The position numbers were made by a program, and so were the translations under genes. From NCBI GenBank assembly GCA_036405975.1, contig DASWWM010000024.1:1-20985 (forward strand): a DNA stretch of 20,985 nt, given 5' to 3'. The first letter of the stretch is position 1. Every line of letters starts with the position of its first letter. Positions 1-5,940 of this stretch are shown here, piece by piece. The notes beneath the pieces were generated by a model, which was not told the DNA's origin, did no database searches, and saw nothing but the letters and a program-made list of their open reading frames with translations. This stretch comes from VEQN01 sp036405975. GTDB taxonomy: Bacteria; Patescibacteriota; Minisyncoccia; Phycocordibacterales; CAIZLB01.

Positions 1-170
1 TTCATGCCGAGAGCGTCATTGCCCTTGTAGAGTCCGCAGTTTGAACATGCGACATGCTTTAGCTTAGGCTGACCACAGCTTGCGCAGAGGATAGAGCCAA
101 CGCCCGTAAGAGCGTGGTGGCTTCGCCTGTTCCGAGTATGACCTCGGGTATGTCGCATGTGATTTACCAT
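1..170 (-). CDS. rpmF: 50S ribosomal protein L32 (bL32), 3' end beyond the window
   Basis: Fifty-six codons are visible, from the ATG at 170 to the left edge of the window, with no stop reached. The N-terminus is basic (MVNHMRHTRGHTRNRRSHH), as in bL32, and is followed by a zinc-ribbon with Cys29-x2-Cys32 and Cys42-x2-Cys45 (CASCG and CSNCG). bL32 is a small component of the large ribosomal subunit near the peptidyl-transferase side. The motif order and spacing are diagnostic even though the C-terminus is missing. The start is supported by a -10-like TATACT at 179-184 and TTGCCA at 201-206, which put transcription initiation about 2 nt before the ATG. A hairpin separates it from the upstream same-strand 49-residue gene, so it probably has its own promoter. 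Confidence 0.93.
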   Translation of the reverse strand, partial: MVNHMRHTRGHTRNRRSHHALTGVGSILCASCGQPKLKHVACSNCGLYKGNDALGM

Positions 171-178
171 AGGGCATT

Positions 179-206
179 AGTATACCTGCTTTTTAAAAAA
201 TGGCAA
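179..206 (-). promoter_or_regulatory. Promoter of rpmF, predicted nearly leaderless
   Basis: On the minus strand TTGCCA (201-206) and TATACT (179-184) are separated by 16 nt. Counting 7 nt from the last -10 base puts +1 near 172, only 2 nt before the rpmF ATG at 170. There is no Shine-Dalgarno sequence. Found by eye. Confidence 0.6.
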
Positions 207-213
207 ATGAAAG

Positions 214-243
214 AGGGTGCCCCGCGCGATTGCGGGACACCCT
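214..243 (-). terminator. GC-rich hairpin between the 49-residue gene and rpmF
   Basis: Arms AGGGTGTCCCGC and GCGGGGCACCCT can form a 12-bp stem (one G-T pair) with a 6-nt loop. On the minus strand the T-run starts some 14 nt further on, so it is an imperfect intrinsic terminator for the 49-residue gene. On the plus strand the stem is followed by GGGGTTTTT, but no plus-strand gene is seen upstream. Confidence 0.55.
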
Positions 244-268
244 GGGGTTTTTGGAGGCGGGTCAGCCT

Positions 269-418
269 TTAAGCCGCAATCCGGTCAGTGGACTGACGCG
301 ACGATTTGGCCTTCGGGCCGCGACGGAGCCAGTTCGGATCAGTTTTCATGAGACCGGACTTGCTGATGCCGCTGCCCTTGCGTGAGCGAGGCTGACTTGG
401 TTTCTTCGGTTTTGCCAT
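269..418 (-). CDS. Small, very basic 49-residue protein of unknown function
   Basis: The ATG at 418 opens a 49-codon frame ending in TAA at 269. I do not recognise the family. The protein has 14 Lys/Arg, no Glu and only two Asp (MAKPKKPSQPRSRKGSG at the N-terminus, WLRRGPKAKSSRQS near the C-terminus), no Cys and no membrane segment. It should be a largely disordered polycation, as expected for an RNA-, DNA- or ribosome-binding peptide; that role is inference. The gene is well supported by a perfect Shine-Dalgarno (AAGGAGGT, 429-436) about 10 nt before the ATG and a near-consensus promoter at 501-529. It lies between rnhB and rpmF on the same strand, so an association with translation is plausible but unproven. 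Confidence 0.8.
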   Translation of the reverse strand: MAKPKKPSQPRSRKGSGISKSGLMKTDPNWLRRGPKAKSSRQSTDRIAA

Positions 419-427
419 ACTGACGAT

Positions 428-436
428 ACCTCCTTA
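428..436 (-). promoter_or_regulatory. Perfect Shine-Dalgarno site of the 49-residue gene
   Basis: On the minus strand TAAGGAGGT is fully complementary to the usual 3' end of 16S rRNA and lies about 10 nt before the ATG at 418. It stands out because most genes in this window have no recognisable Shine-Dalgarno. Confidence 0.85.
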
Positions 437-468
437 TTTTATTTTCCTTGTGCAGATACCCCGGCCCG

Positions 469-483
469 GAAAGTGACTTTCCG
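469..483 (-). other. Small hairpin in the leader of the 49-residue gene
   Basis: GGAAAGT and ACTTTCC face each other around one base, inside the predicted 75-nt 5' leader (about 494 to 419). There is no T-run, so it is a leader structure rather than a terminator of rnhB. Confidence 0.4.
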
Positions 484-500
484 CGGTCGAGGATAAAATC

Positions 501-529
501 AATATATGACAACTAAATGGAGTTGTCAA
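501..529 (-). promoter_or_regulatory. Near-consensus promoter of the 49-residue gene, with an internal inverted repeat
   Basis: On the minus strand a consensus -35 TTGACA (524-529), a 17-nt spacer and TATATT (501-506) lie in the last codons and just beyond the stop of rnhB (stop at 513). Predicted +1 is near 494. An 8-bp inverted repeat (TGACAACT and AGTTGTCA with a 6-nt centre, 507-528) fills the spacer and most of the -35, and could be an operator. Confidence 0.75.
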
Positions 530-1223
530 CTAACCTGACGGAAGCCGAACAGTACGTTCCCCGATGCTCCCCGCTCAGTCCCAGCTTGCGAATTAGCGAC
601 CGATGTTTTGCCGTCCCGTACCCTTTATGCACATCGAAACCGTAGGCTGAAAATTCTGTTTTTTTTGAAAGTTTCTTCATATACACATCCCTGGTCACCT
701 TTGCAAAGATAGATGCAAAAGAAATCACGAGCTCCTTTTCATCGCCTTTTATAATAGTCATCTGATTCGCAAACCGCACCGGCGCCTTTAAGCTGCCATC
801 AAGAAGGAGCAGGCACTCGCCTTCCGTCACCCCAAGCTTTTTGCATGCATCCGCAAGCAATTTCTCGATCGATGATTTTATGCAAAAACTAATTCCTTTT
901 TCATCTATGTCTTTAGCAGACTTTGAGGCATAGGCGAAATATGCACAGCCACGGGAATCCCGGTCAGAGTGAATTTTTGAGAAGAACTTGAACCATCCTT
1001 CACGCACGGATGATTTAATCTTCTTGGAATCTTTGCCAACAATATATGCAAGGCCAGCGGATTTCATTTCACCCGCATGCTCTTTCAGCAATCCCTTATA
1101 TGAATGCGCGATGCTTTTCTCAAAAGGAATCGCGCAAAGCGCCACTCCGACCGGACCGGCCAAAGGACCCCTCCCCACCTCGTCGATGCCGATAAGCCAT
1201 TTCACGCCTTTTTCGACTTTCAT
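513..1223 (-). CDS. rnhB: Ribonuclease HII
   Basis: RNase HII cleaves RNA in RNA-DNA hybrids and removes single ribonucleotides misinserted in DNA, in the cytoplasm. The 236-residue product has the hallmark IGIDEVGRGPLAGPV block (Asp14 and Glu15 catalytic), the VGKDSKKIK motif near residue 62, the LLLDGSLK strand (Asp142), SIFAKVTRD (Asp179) and YGFDVHKGYGTAKH. All four acidic metal ligands are present and the length is normal. I chose the ATG at 1223 because GGGAG (1229-1233) lies 5 nt upstream and because the family usually starts about 10 residues before GIDEVGRG. In-frame alternatives are ATG at 1253 and GTG at 1274. The gene is divergent from dnaE and its 3' end overlaps the promoter of the next gene. 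Confidence 0.95.
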   Translation of the reverse strand: MKVEKGVKWLIGIDEVGRGPLAGPVGVALCAIPFEKSIAHSYKGLLKEHAGEMKSAGLAYIVGKDSKKIKSSVREGWFKFFSKIHSDRDSRGCAYFAYASKSAKDIDEKGISFCIKSSIEKLLADACKKLGVTEGECLLLLDGSLKAPVRFANQMTIIKGDEKELVISFASIFAKVTRDVYMKKLSKKTEFSAYGFDVHKGYGTAKHRSLIRKLGLSGEHRGTYCSASVRLVDNSI

Positions 1224-1228
1224 TTTTT

Positions 1229-1233
1229 CTCCC
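1229..1233 (-). promoter_or_regulatory. Shine-Dalgarno that decides the rnhB start
   Basis: GGGAG on the minus strand lies 5 nt before the ATG at 1223. The in-frame upstream starts at 1253 and 1274 have no comparable site, so the shorter protein is favoured. Confidence 0.55.
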
Positions 1234-1292
1234 AGCACCCCCTGTTTTTTCATGTACAAATCATTGTACAACACCTGGGGATTCGTGGCGTT

Positions 1293-1320
1293 TTGTGATT
1301 CTTCGTTTCGAATTTATACT
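1293..1320 (+). promoter_or_regulatory. Promoter of dnaE, predicted nearly leaderless
   Basis: TATACT (1315-1320) is preceded after 16 nt by TTGTGA (1293-1298). Predicted +1 is near 1327, giving a 4-nt leader before the dnaE ATG at 1331. No Shine-Dalgarno is present (the bases before the ATG are GTAAAAACCT). Confidence 0.6.
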
Positions 1321-1330
1321 GTAAAAACCT

Positions 1331-4300
1331 ATGGCCAAGGCATCGACCAAAGACCCAGCAAAGACAGCAGCAGATGCAGGTCAGTCCGAGCACCGAGACC
1401 CCAAAGAATCGCGACGGTTCGTACACCTCCACACTCACACCCACTACTCTCTCCTCCAGGCACTTTCCAAAGTTCCGGAGCTCGTAAAGAAAGCCAAGGC
1501 GAATGGTATGGACGCGCTCGCCATCACCGATAACGGAAATATGTATGCGACGATCGAATTCGTCAAAGAAGTTGCTGGCACTGGCATCAAGCCAATCATC
1601 GGCGTCGACTTCTTCACAGCCATCAGAACGCGACATGACAAGGAGCCGCGCATCGACAATAAGACAAAGAAACTTCTCCTTATCGCAAAGGACAGCGTCG
1701 GATACGACAGTCTTGTAAAGCTCGTGACGCGATCGAACTTCGAGGGCTTCTACTACCGACCGCGAATCGACCGAGAACTCATCGAGGCGCACAAGGAGGG
1801 TCTCATCGCCATTCTTCCTTCCTTCGGAGGAGAGGCTGCGGCGCATGCACGGACAGGAAACCTCGAAGAAGCAAAGAAAGTGGTCGAATATTATAAGTCA
1901 GTATATGGCTCATCGCTTGACCCGAAGGAAAGCAACCTCTTCATTGAGATTTCGATGCATGACGATGTCGAGGATCACAAAGTAACGATGGACCGAATGA
2001 TCCAGGTCGCAGAGGAGTGCCAGGTTCCGATCGTTGCCGGCCATAACATTTTCTATACGAACCCGGACGACAAGAAGGCGCGAACAACCCTTCTATCTGT
2101 ACAGAAGAGCTTCTCAAGCGGACCAGTCGAAGACACTGAGGGCGACTTCTCATTCCAAAGCAAGGAAGACATGATCCGGCTCTTCAGGGACCTGCCTCAC
2201 GCTATCGACAATACTGCCATCATCGCAGACCGATGCACGCTTGAGATTCCGTTGGGCAAATGGGTATTCCCGAAGATCGAAGTTGATGACAAGTTCAAAG
2301 ATGCAGAGAAGCCATACGATGAGCAGCTGCGCGAGATCGTATACAAAGGCTTCGAGGCAAAGAATGTCGAGAAAACTCCCGAAACTCTCAAGCGGGTCGA
2401 GTACGAGCTTGAGGTAATCCGAAACAAAGGATATGCGCCGTACTTCCTCGTGGTAGCGGACCTTCTTCGATATGCGAAAGAAAATGGAATCCTCTCAAAC
2501 ATCCGAGGATCGGTATCAGGATCAATGGTGACGTACCTTTCCGGAATCACCAAAATCGATCCGCTTGAATACGAGATTCCGTTTGAACGATTCCTGAACC
2601 CTGACCGACCGTCGGCTCCCGATATCGATATGGACTTCGCCGATAACCGGCGAGACGAAATGGTGGAGTACACCAGGAACAAGTACGGCCGAGACCGTGT
2701 GGCCCAGATCGGAACGTTCGGAACCATGGCCGCACGAGGATCAGTACGAGACGTTACGCGAGCACTCGGCCTTCCTCTCGCACTCGGCGATCAGATTGCC
2801 AAGATGATTCCTATGGGTAAGCAGGGATTCCCGATGACCATCGACCTTGCGCTCCAGACCGTCCCTGAACTCAAGGAGCTCTACAACGAGACTCCCGATG
2901 TCCAGAAAGTGATCGACATGGCAAAGAAGATCGAAGGCTGCGCAAGACACATCTCGATTCATGCCGCCGGCGTGGTAGTTTCCCCTACCGAAATCACCGA
3001 CTATACGCCCCTTCAGTATGACCCGAAGGGCGAAATGAAAATCATCACGCAGTACGACATGTACTCGATTGAGGATGCGGGCCTTTTGAAATTCGACTTC
3101 CTCGGACTGAAGAACCTTTCCATAATCGCCGACGCTGTCGAAATTGCCGAAGCCCGAAACAAGGACAAGGGCCTGAAGATCGACATCGACACCATTCCGC
3201 TCGATGATACAAAGACATATGAAATGCTCCAGCGAGGAGAAACCGAAGACTTATTCCAGCTGAACGGTGACGGAATGACCCGCTTCCTCAAGGAGCTCAA
3301 GCCGAACTCCATCCACGACATCAACGCCATGGTGGCGCTCTACCGACCAGGACCGCTCCAGTTCATTCCTGACTACATTGCCCGAAAGCATGATCCGACA
3401 AACATTCCGGACATGGACCCTGCCGTATACGAAATCCTCAAGAAGACATTCGGCGTGCTCGTATACCAGGACGACCTCCTCATGATGGCCCATCTTCTTG
3501 CCGGCTATAGCTGGGGAGAGGTAGACAAGTTCCGAAAGGCCGTTGGAAAGAAGATCCCGGAAGAAATGCTTCTCCAGAAAGAGAAGTTCATCAAGGGTTG
3601 CATGTCGCATAGCGGATGGACGAAGGAACGTGCCCAAGACGTATGGGTCAAGATCGAGCCGTTCGCATCATACGGTTTCAACAAAGCGCATTCGGTGTCA
3701 TACGGACGAGTGGCGTACATCACCGCATACCTGAAAGCCAATTACCCTGCCGAATACATGAGCTCGGTACTGACGCATGAATCCGGCGACGTTGAAAAAG
3801 TTTCTGTATCCGTACAGGAATGTAAGCGAATGGGCATCAAGGTACTTGCTCCGGACGTCAACGAAAGCTTCGGCAACTTCACAGTAGTTGCCGACAAGCT
3901 TATCCGATTCGGGCTTTACAGCATCAAGAACTCCGGAGAAGGAATCGCCGACGCCATCATCAATGAGCGAAAGCGTGGCGGACCATACAAGCACCTCGAA
4001 GACTTCCTCAACCGAGTAAAGGACCGAAACCTCAACAAAAAGTCCATGGAATCCCTCATTAAGGCAGGAGCTTTTGATGAGTTTGGCGATCGAGGCATTC
4101 TCTTGGCAAACCTCCCGGACCTTCTTGAATACAATAAAGAGCAGGCGCGCATGCCTGACAATCAGGACTCCCTTTTCAGCATGTTCGATATGGGCGGCAG
4201 CGAACCCGTACAGCACCTCAAGCTTCAGGATGCCGACAAGGCTGATCCGACTGAAAAGCTTCTTTGGGAAAAAGAGCTCCTCGGCTTGTATATCTCAGGA

Positions 4301-4858
4301 CATCCGCTCGATAAGTACCGAGAGGCTATGGAAAAGCGCGAACACTCTGTTGCACGAGTGAAGAGCATCATCATGGCTGATGCAGAAGAGTTCGAAATGC
4401 AGCAGCTACGAAATGCTGAGAAAGAAGCCCTTCGACAGGCGCAGGCGGAGCAGTTCAGGAGAGAACGAGGCATTCCAGAGAAAGTTCTCACCGATGAAGA
4501 GAAGCTCAAGGCCGAGGAAGAAGCTGCAAAGAAAAAGAAAGCGGCCATGGGCCGAATGAGCAAAGAGGATTTCAGAAAGATGCGTGAAGCAAGCCAGCCG
4601 AAGGAACGACTTCTAGGCATCGTCGGAATCATCGAGGCAGTTAAGGAGATCCCGACGAAGAAAGACCCTGCGATCAAAATGATGTTCCTCAATGTCGCAG
4701 ACTTCACTGGCTCGATTGAAGTCGTCGTATTCCCCAAAGCCTACGAGCTCCATAAGGACAAGCTCAAGCCGGACGCCTGCGTCGTCATCAAGGGCAAGAC
4801 GTCCAGTCGAAACGGGACGCCGAGCCTTATGCTCGAGACTGTAAACGTATTGAAATAG
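1331..4858 (+). CDS. dnaE: DNA polymerase III alpha subunit (DnaE type)
   Basis: This is the main replicative polymerase. Its 1175 residues match DnaE length (E. coli 1160). Order: N-terminal PHP domain from VHLHTHTHYSLL (31-42), polymerase core with RGSVSGSMV (392-400), PDIDMDF (Asp433/Asp435), GTFGTMAARGSVRD (461-474), HAAGVVVS (544-551), KFDFLGL (third catalytic Asp589), YRPGPL (671-676) and YGFNKAHSVSYG (781-792), then the tandem-HhH region (894-915) and a C-terminal OB fold (about 1093-1175). Two oddities: several PHP metal ligands are replaced (Asn68 in TDNGN, Asn239 and Phe241 in AGHNIFY), so PHP exonuclease activity is probably lost; and residues about 1016-1092 form a charged, Glu/Lys/Ala-rich, coiled-coil-like segment before the OB fold. 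Arginine is mainly CGA (13 of the first 21). Confidence 0.97.
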   Translation: MAKASTKDPAKTAADAGQSEHRDPKESRRFVHLHTHTHYSLLQALSKVPELVKKAKANGMDALAITDNGNMYATIEFVKEVAGTGIKPIIGVDFFTAIRTRHDKEPRIDNKTKKLLLIAKDSVGYDSLVKLVTRSNFEGFYYRPRIDRELIEAHKEGLIAILPSFGGEAAAHARTGNLEEAKKVVEYYKSVYGSSLDPKESNLFIEISMHDDVEDHKVTMDRMIQVAEECQVPIVAGHNIFYTNPDDKKARTTLLSVQKSFSSGPVEDTEGDFSFQSKEDMIRLFRDLPHAIDNTAIIADRCTLEIPLGKWVFPKIEVDDKFKDAEKPYDEQLREIVYKGFEAKNVEKTPETLKRVEYELEVIRNKGYAPYFLVVADLLRYAKENGILSNIRGSVSGSMVTYLSGITKIDPLEYEIPFERFLNPDRPSAPDIDMDFADNRRDEMVEYTRNKYGRDRVAQIGTFGTMAARGSVRDVTRALGLPLALGDQIAKMIPMGKQGFPMTIDLALQTVPELKELYNETPDVQKVIDMAKKIEGCARHISIHAAGVVVSPTEITDYTPLQYDPKGEMKIITQYDMYSIEDAGLLKFDFLGLKNLSIIADAVEIAEARNKDKGLKIDIDTIPLDDTKTYEMLQRGETEDLFQLNGDGMTRFLKELKPNSIHDINAMVALYRPGPLQFIPDYIARKHDPTNIPDMDPAVYEILKKTFGVLVYQDDLLMMAHLLAGYSWGEVDKFRKAVGKKIPEEMLLQKEKFIKGCMSHSGWTKERAQDVWVKIEPFASYGFNKAHSVSYGRVAYITAYLKANYPAEYMSSVLTHESGDVEKVSVSVQECKRMGIKVLAPDVNESFGNFTVVADKLIRFGLYSIKNSGEGIADAIINERKRGGPYKHLEDFLNRVKDRNLNKKSMESLIKAGAFDEFGDRGILLANLPDLLEYNKEQARMPDNQDSLFSMFDMGGSEPVQHLKLQDADKADPTEKLLWEKELLGLYISGHPLDKYREAMEKREHSVARVKSIIMADAEEFEMQQLRNAEKEALRQAQAEQFRRERGIPEKVLTDEEKLKAEEEAAKKKKAAMGRMSKEDFRKMREASQPKERLLGIVGIIEAVKEIPTKKDPAIKMMFLNVADFTGSIEVVVFPKAYELHKDKLKPDACVVIKGKTSSRNGTPSLMLETVNVLK

Positions 4859-4870
4859 AAGAATAGAGTA

Positions 4871-4904
4871 GCCCCGCATGCATATAATGCATGCGGGGCC
4901 TTTT
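4871..4904 (+). terminator. Intrinsic terminator of dnaE
   Basis: A perfect 13-bp stem (GCCCCGCATGCAT and ATGCATGCGGGGC, 3-nt loop) is followed by CTTTT, starting 12 nt after the dnaE stop. It faces the converging gene ending at 4935. Confidence 0.9.
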
Positions 4905-4934
4905 CGAATCATGAAGCGGATACGATGCCATATC

Positions 4935-5630
4935 TTACGCCGATATCAGTCGGAATAAGATCAGGCTGTCCAGGTCAAGGGATCCTTCCTGATAGCAGCC
5001 AATTTCGCGCTGCCGGCCATTGCATATCAGCACAAAGCGGCAAGGGGGACCCTCGCCATCAGACATTGGCTTCATGGCAAAATGAAAGAACTCCATCTGG
5101 TCATAATCAATATCGTGCAAACTTGCCAGACAAAAGGGATCCTCCGGCTCACACAGGCTGATGGATTCCCCATCGATCAGCCTGAATGCGCTCCATTTCA
5201 TGCAGAAATCCTCAGTAAGGACCCCTGCGAGGCTAGGCATGCTGCTGAATCCGAGATCCCGCAGCGACAGAGTCACGAGACTCGACATCGCTCGCTCCCT
5301 CATCGCAAGGACACCATCCTGCAAAACGACTTTCTTGGCCCAGTCACTCAGCACGAGATCAGGGTCAGCGTTTCGCTTGATCCACTGACTGGGGTCAGTC
5401 CCTCCCGTCTCAACCTGGCGCCAACGCTCGGTATGTGCCGTGAGGCGAATCTTCTGATAGGAGGGAAGGACCTTGAGCCCCATCCTTTGGATAGCCTCCC
5501 GGGTCGCAATTGCGGCGGACTTAGGAGACGATATCGCCCATTGAAGGACGTTCGATGGCACATGCTCGAATGTGCGGCCATGCTCAGTGAGAAGGCCGAG
5601 CATTTTCAGTATCTGAGATGCATTTTTCAT
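4935..5630 (-). CDS. 231-residue protein of unknown function
   Basis: I do not recognise this family. The ATG at 5630 to TAA at 4935 is the only long frame here that reads like a natural protein: the N-terminus is helical (MKNASQILKMLGLLTEHGR), there is a Trp-rich middle (WAISSPKSAAIATREAIQRMG at about 31-51, RWRQ, QWIKRN, DWAKK) and a more beta-like C-terminal half with five Cys (143, 160, 167, 197, 203, plus Cys212). No signal peptide or membrane segment is evident, so it is probably cytosolic. Spacing of the cysteines does not match a zinc motif known to me. No Shine-Dalgarno precedes the start. A consensus promoter at 5819-5847 and a strongly structured leader of about 180 nt suggest regulated expression. 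CGA is a minority arginine codon (about 3 of 15). The overlapping plus-strand frame is a shadow. Confidence 0.75.
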   Translation of the reverse strand: MKNASQILKMLGLLTEHGRTFEHVPSNVLQWAISSPKSAAIATREAIQRMGLKVLPSYQKIRLTAHTERWRQVETGGTDPSQWIKRNADPDLVLSDWAKKVVLQDGVLAMRERAMSSLVTLSLRDLGFSSMPSLAGVLTEDFCMKWSAFRLIDGESISLCEPEDPFCLASLHDIDYDQMEFFHFAMKPMSDGEGPPCRFVLICNGRQREIGCYQEGSLDLDSLILFRLISA

Positions 5631-5679
5631 AATGACAGGTATGTTTTTGCAACGTTGTCGTGTGACTGCCGCTGAGTTT

Positions 5680-5745
5680 TTATGCGCATAAATAGATGCG
5701 CATTTTTCTCTGGTTCCGGAAATCTTTCACCCTTCGCCGCAGCAC
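5680..5745 (-). CDS. Possible 21-codon leader peptide upstream of the unknown gene
   Basis: In the minus-strand leader a GTG at 5745 lies 4 nt after a perfect AAGGAGGT (5749-5756). It opens a 21-codon frame reading MLRRRVKDFRNQRKMRIYLCA and ending in TAA at 5680. The spacing is short for a Shine-Dalgarno, and both the site and the start are buried in a hairpin stem. The last seven codons run through the second hairpin of the leader. It could be a regulatory upstream ORF or chance; there is no homology evidence. Confidence 0.3.
   Translation of the reverse strand: MLRRRVKDFRNQRKMRIYLCA
5682..5703. repeat. Two copies of the palindrome ATGCGCAT, able to form a hairpin
   Basis: ATGCGCAT occurs at 5682-5689 and 5696-5703, separated by 6 nt (AAATAG). 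Each copy is itself a palindrome, so the pair can form one 8-bp hairpin or serve as two binding sites. On the plus strand it is followed by TTTTTC, as in a terminator, but no plus-strand gene lies upstream. On the minus strand it lies in the leader of the 231-residue gene. Confidence 0.55.
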
Positions 5746-5785
5746 AGAACCTCCTTCCGAAAAAGAGGCTTTGTGCTGCGGCGAA
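5733..5785 (-). other. Long hairpin sequestering a Shine-Dalgarno
   Basis: Two perfect 14-nt arms (TTCGCCGCAGCACA and TGTGCTGCGGCGAA) enclose 25 nt. On the minus strand the enclosed AGCCTC can pair with GAGGTT after a one-base mismatch, giving about 20 bp around an 11-nt loop. The paired inner strand carries the Shine-Dalgarno AAGGAGGT (5749-5756). No T-run follows on either strand, so a terminator is unlikely. It lies in the predicted leader of the 231-residue gene. Confidence 0.65.
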
Positions 5786-5818
5786 TCCTACATTTATTCA
5801 AAGTTCGATCTGTCGCAT

Positions 5819-5847
5819 ATAATGCAATTATTCAATAGAAATGTCAA
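5819..5847 (-). promoter_or_regulatory. Promoter of the 231-residue gene
   Basis: On the minus strand TTGACA (5842-5847), a 17-nt spacer and CATTAT (5819-5824) predict +1 near 5812, about 180 nt before the ATG at 5630. The same box pair and spacing (TTGACA, 17, CATTAT) precedes the lipoprotein gene at 11692-12153. The plus strand reads TATAAT at 5818-5823, but I find no good -35 for it. Confidence 0.65.
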
Positions 5848-5924
5848 TTAAACCAAGGCAGACGAGGTCGAGCCTGTCAGAATGCCAAAAGAGCCTCTTC
5901 AACCATGCAAAACGGCCTTTTTTC

Positions 5925-5933
5925 TGCTATCAT
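5925..5933 (+). promoter_or_regulatory. Extended -10 promoter of thrS, predicted leaderless
   Basis: TGCTATCAT is an extended -10 element (TGn followed by TATCAT, 5928-5933) without a clear -35. Predicted +1 is near 5940, one nt before the ATG at 5941. This argues that the in-frame ATGs at 5905 and 5932 are not starts. Confidence 0.5.
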
Positions 5934-5940
5934 GAACGCC

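Noticed and set aside
1224..1274. Longer rnhB start at GTG 1274 or ATG 1253.
   Set aside because: The Shine-Dalgarno sits before 1223, and RNase HII proteins usually have a short N-terminus. The TACAAT at 1263-1268, which could make 1253 leaderless, has no -35.
1250..1846. Minus-strand frame antisense to the start of dnaE.
   Set aside because: It is a mirror of the dnaE codons, and dnaE is certain from its motifs.
5082..5675. Plus-strand open frame of 197 codons.
   Set aside because: It is antisense to the 231-residue gene and reads as low-quality protein with many His, Arg and Pro and no motif. The minus-strand frame has better composition, a promoter and a leader.
5682..5708. Plus-strand intrinsic terminator (ATGCGCAT hairpin then TTTTTC).
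   Set aside because: No plus-strand gene lies between the dnaE terminator and this site, so there is nothing to terminate; a leader role on the minus strand fits better.
5905..5940. Longer thrS start at ATG 5905.
   Set aside because: The extra 12 codons coincide with the extended -10 and do not restore a TGS domain.
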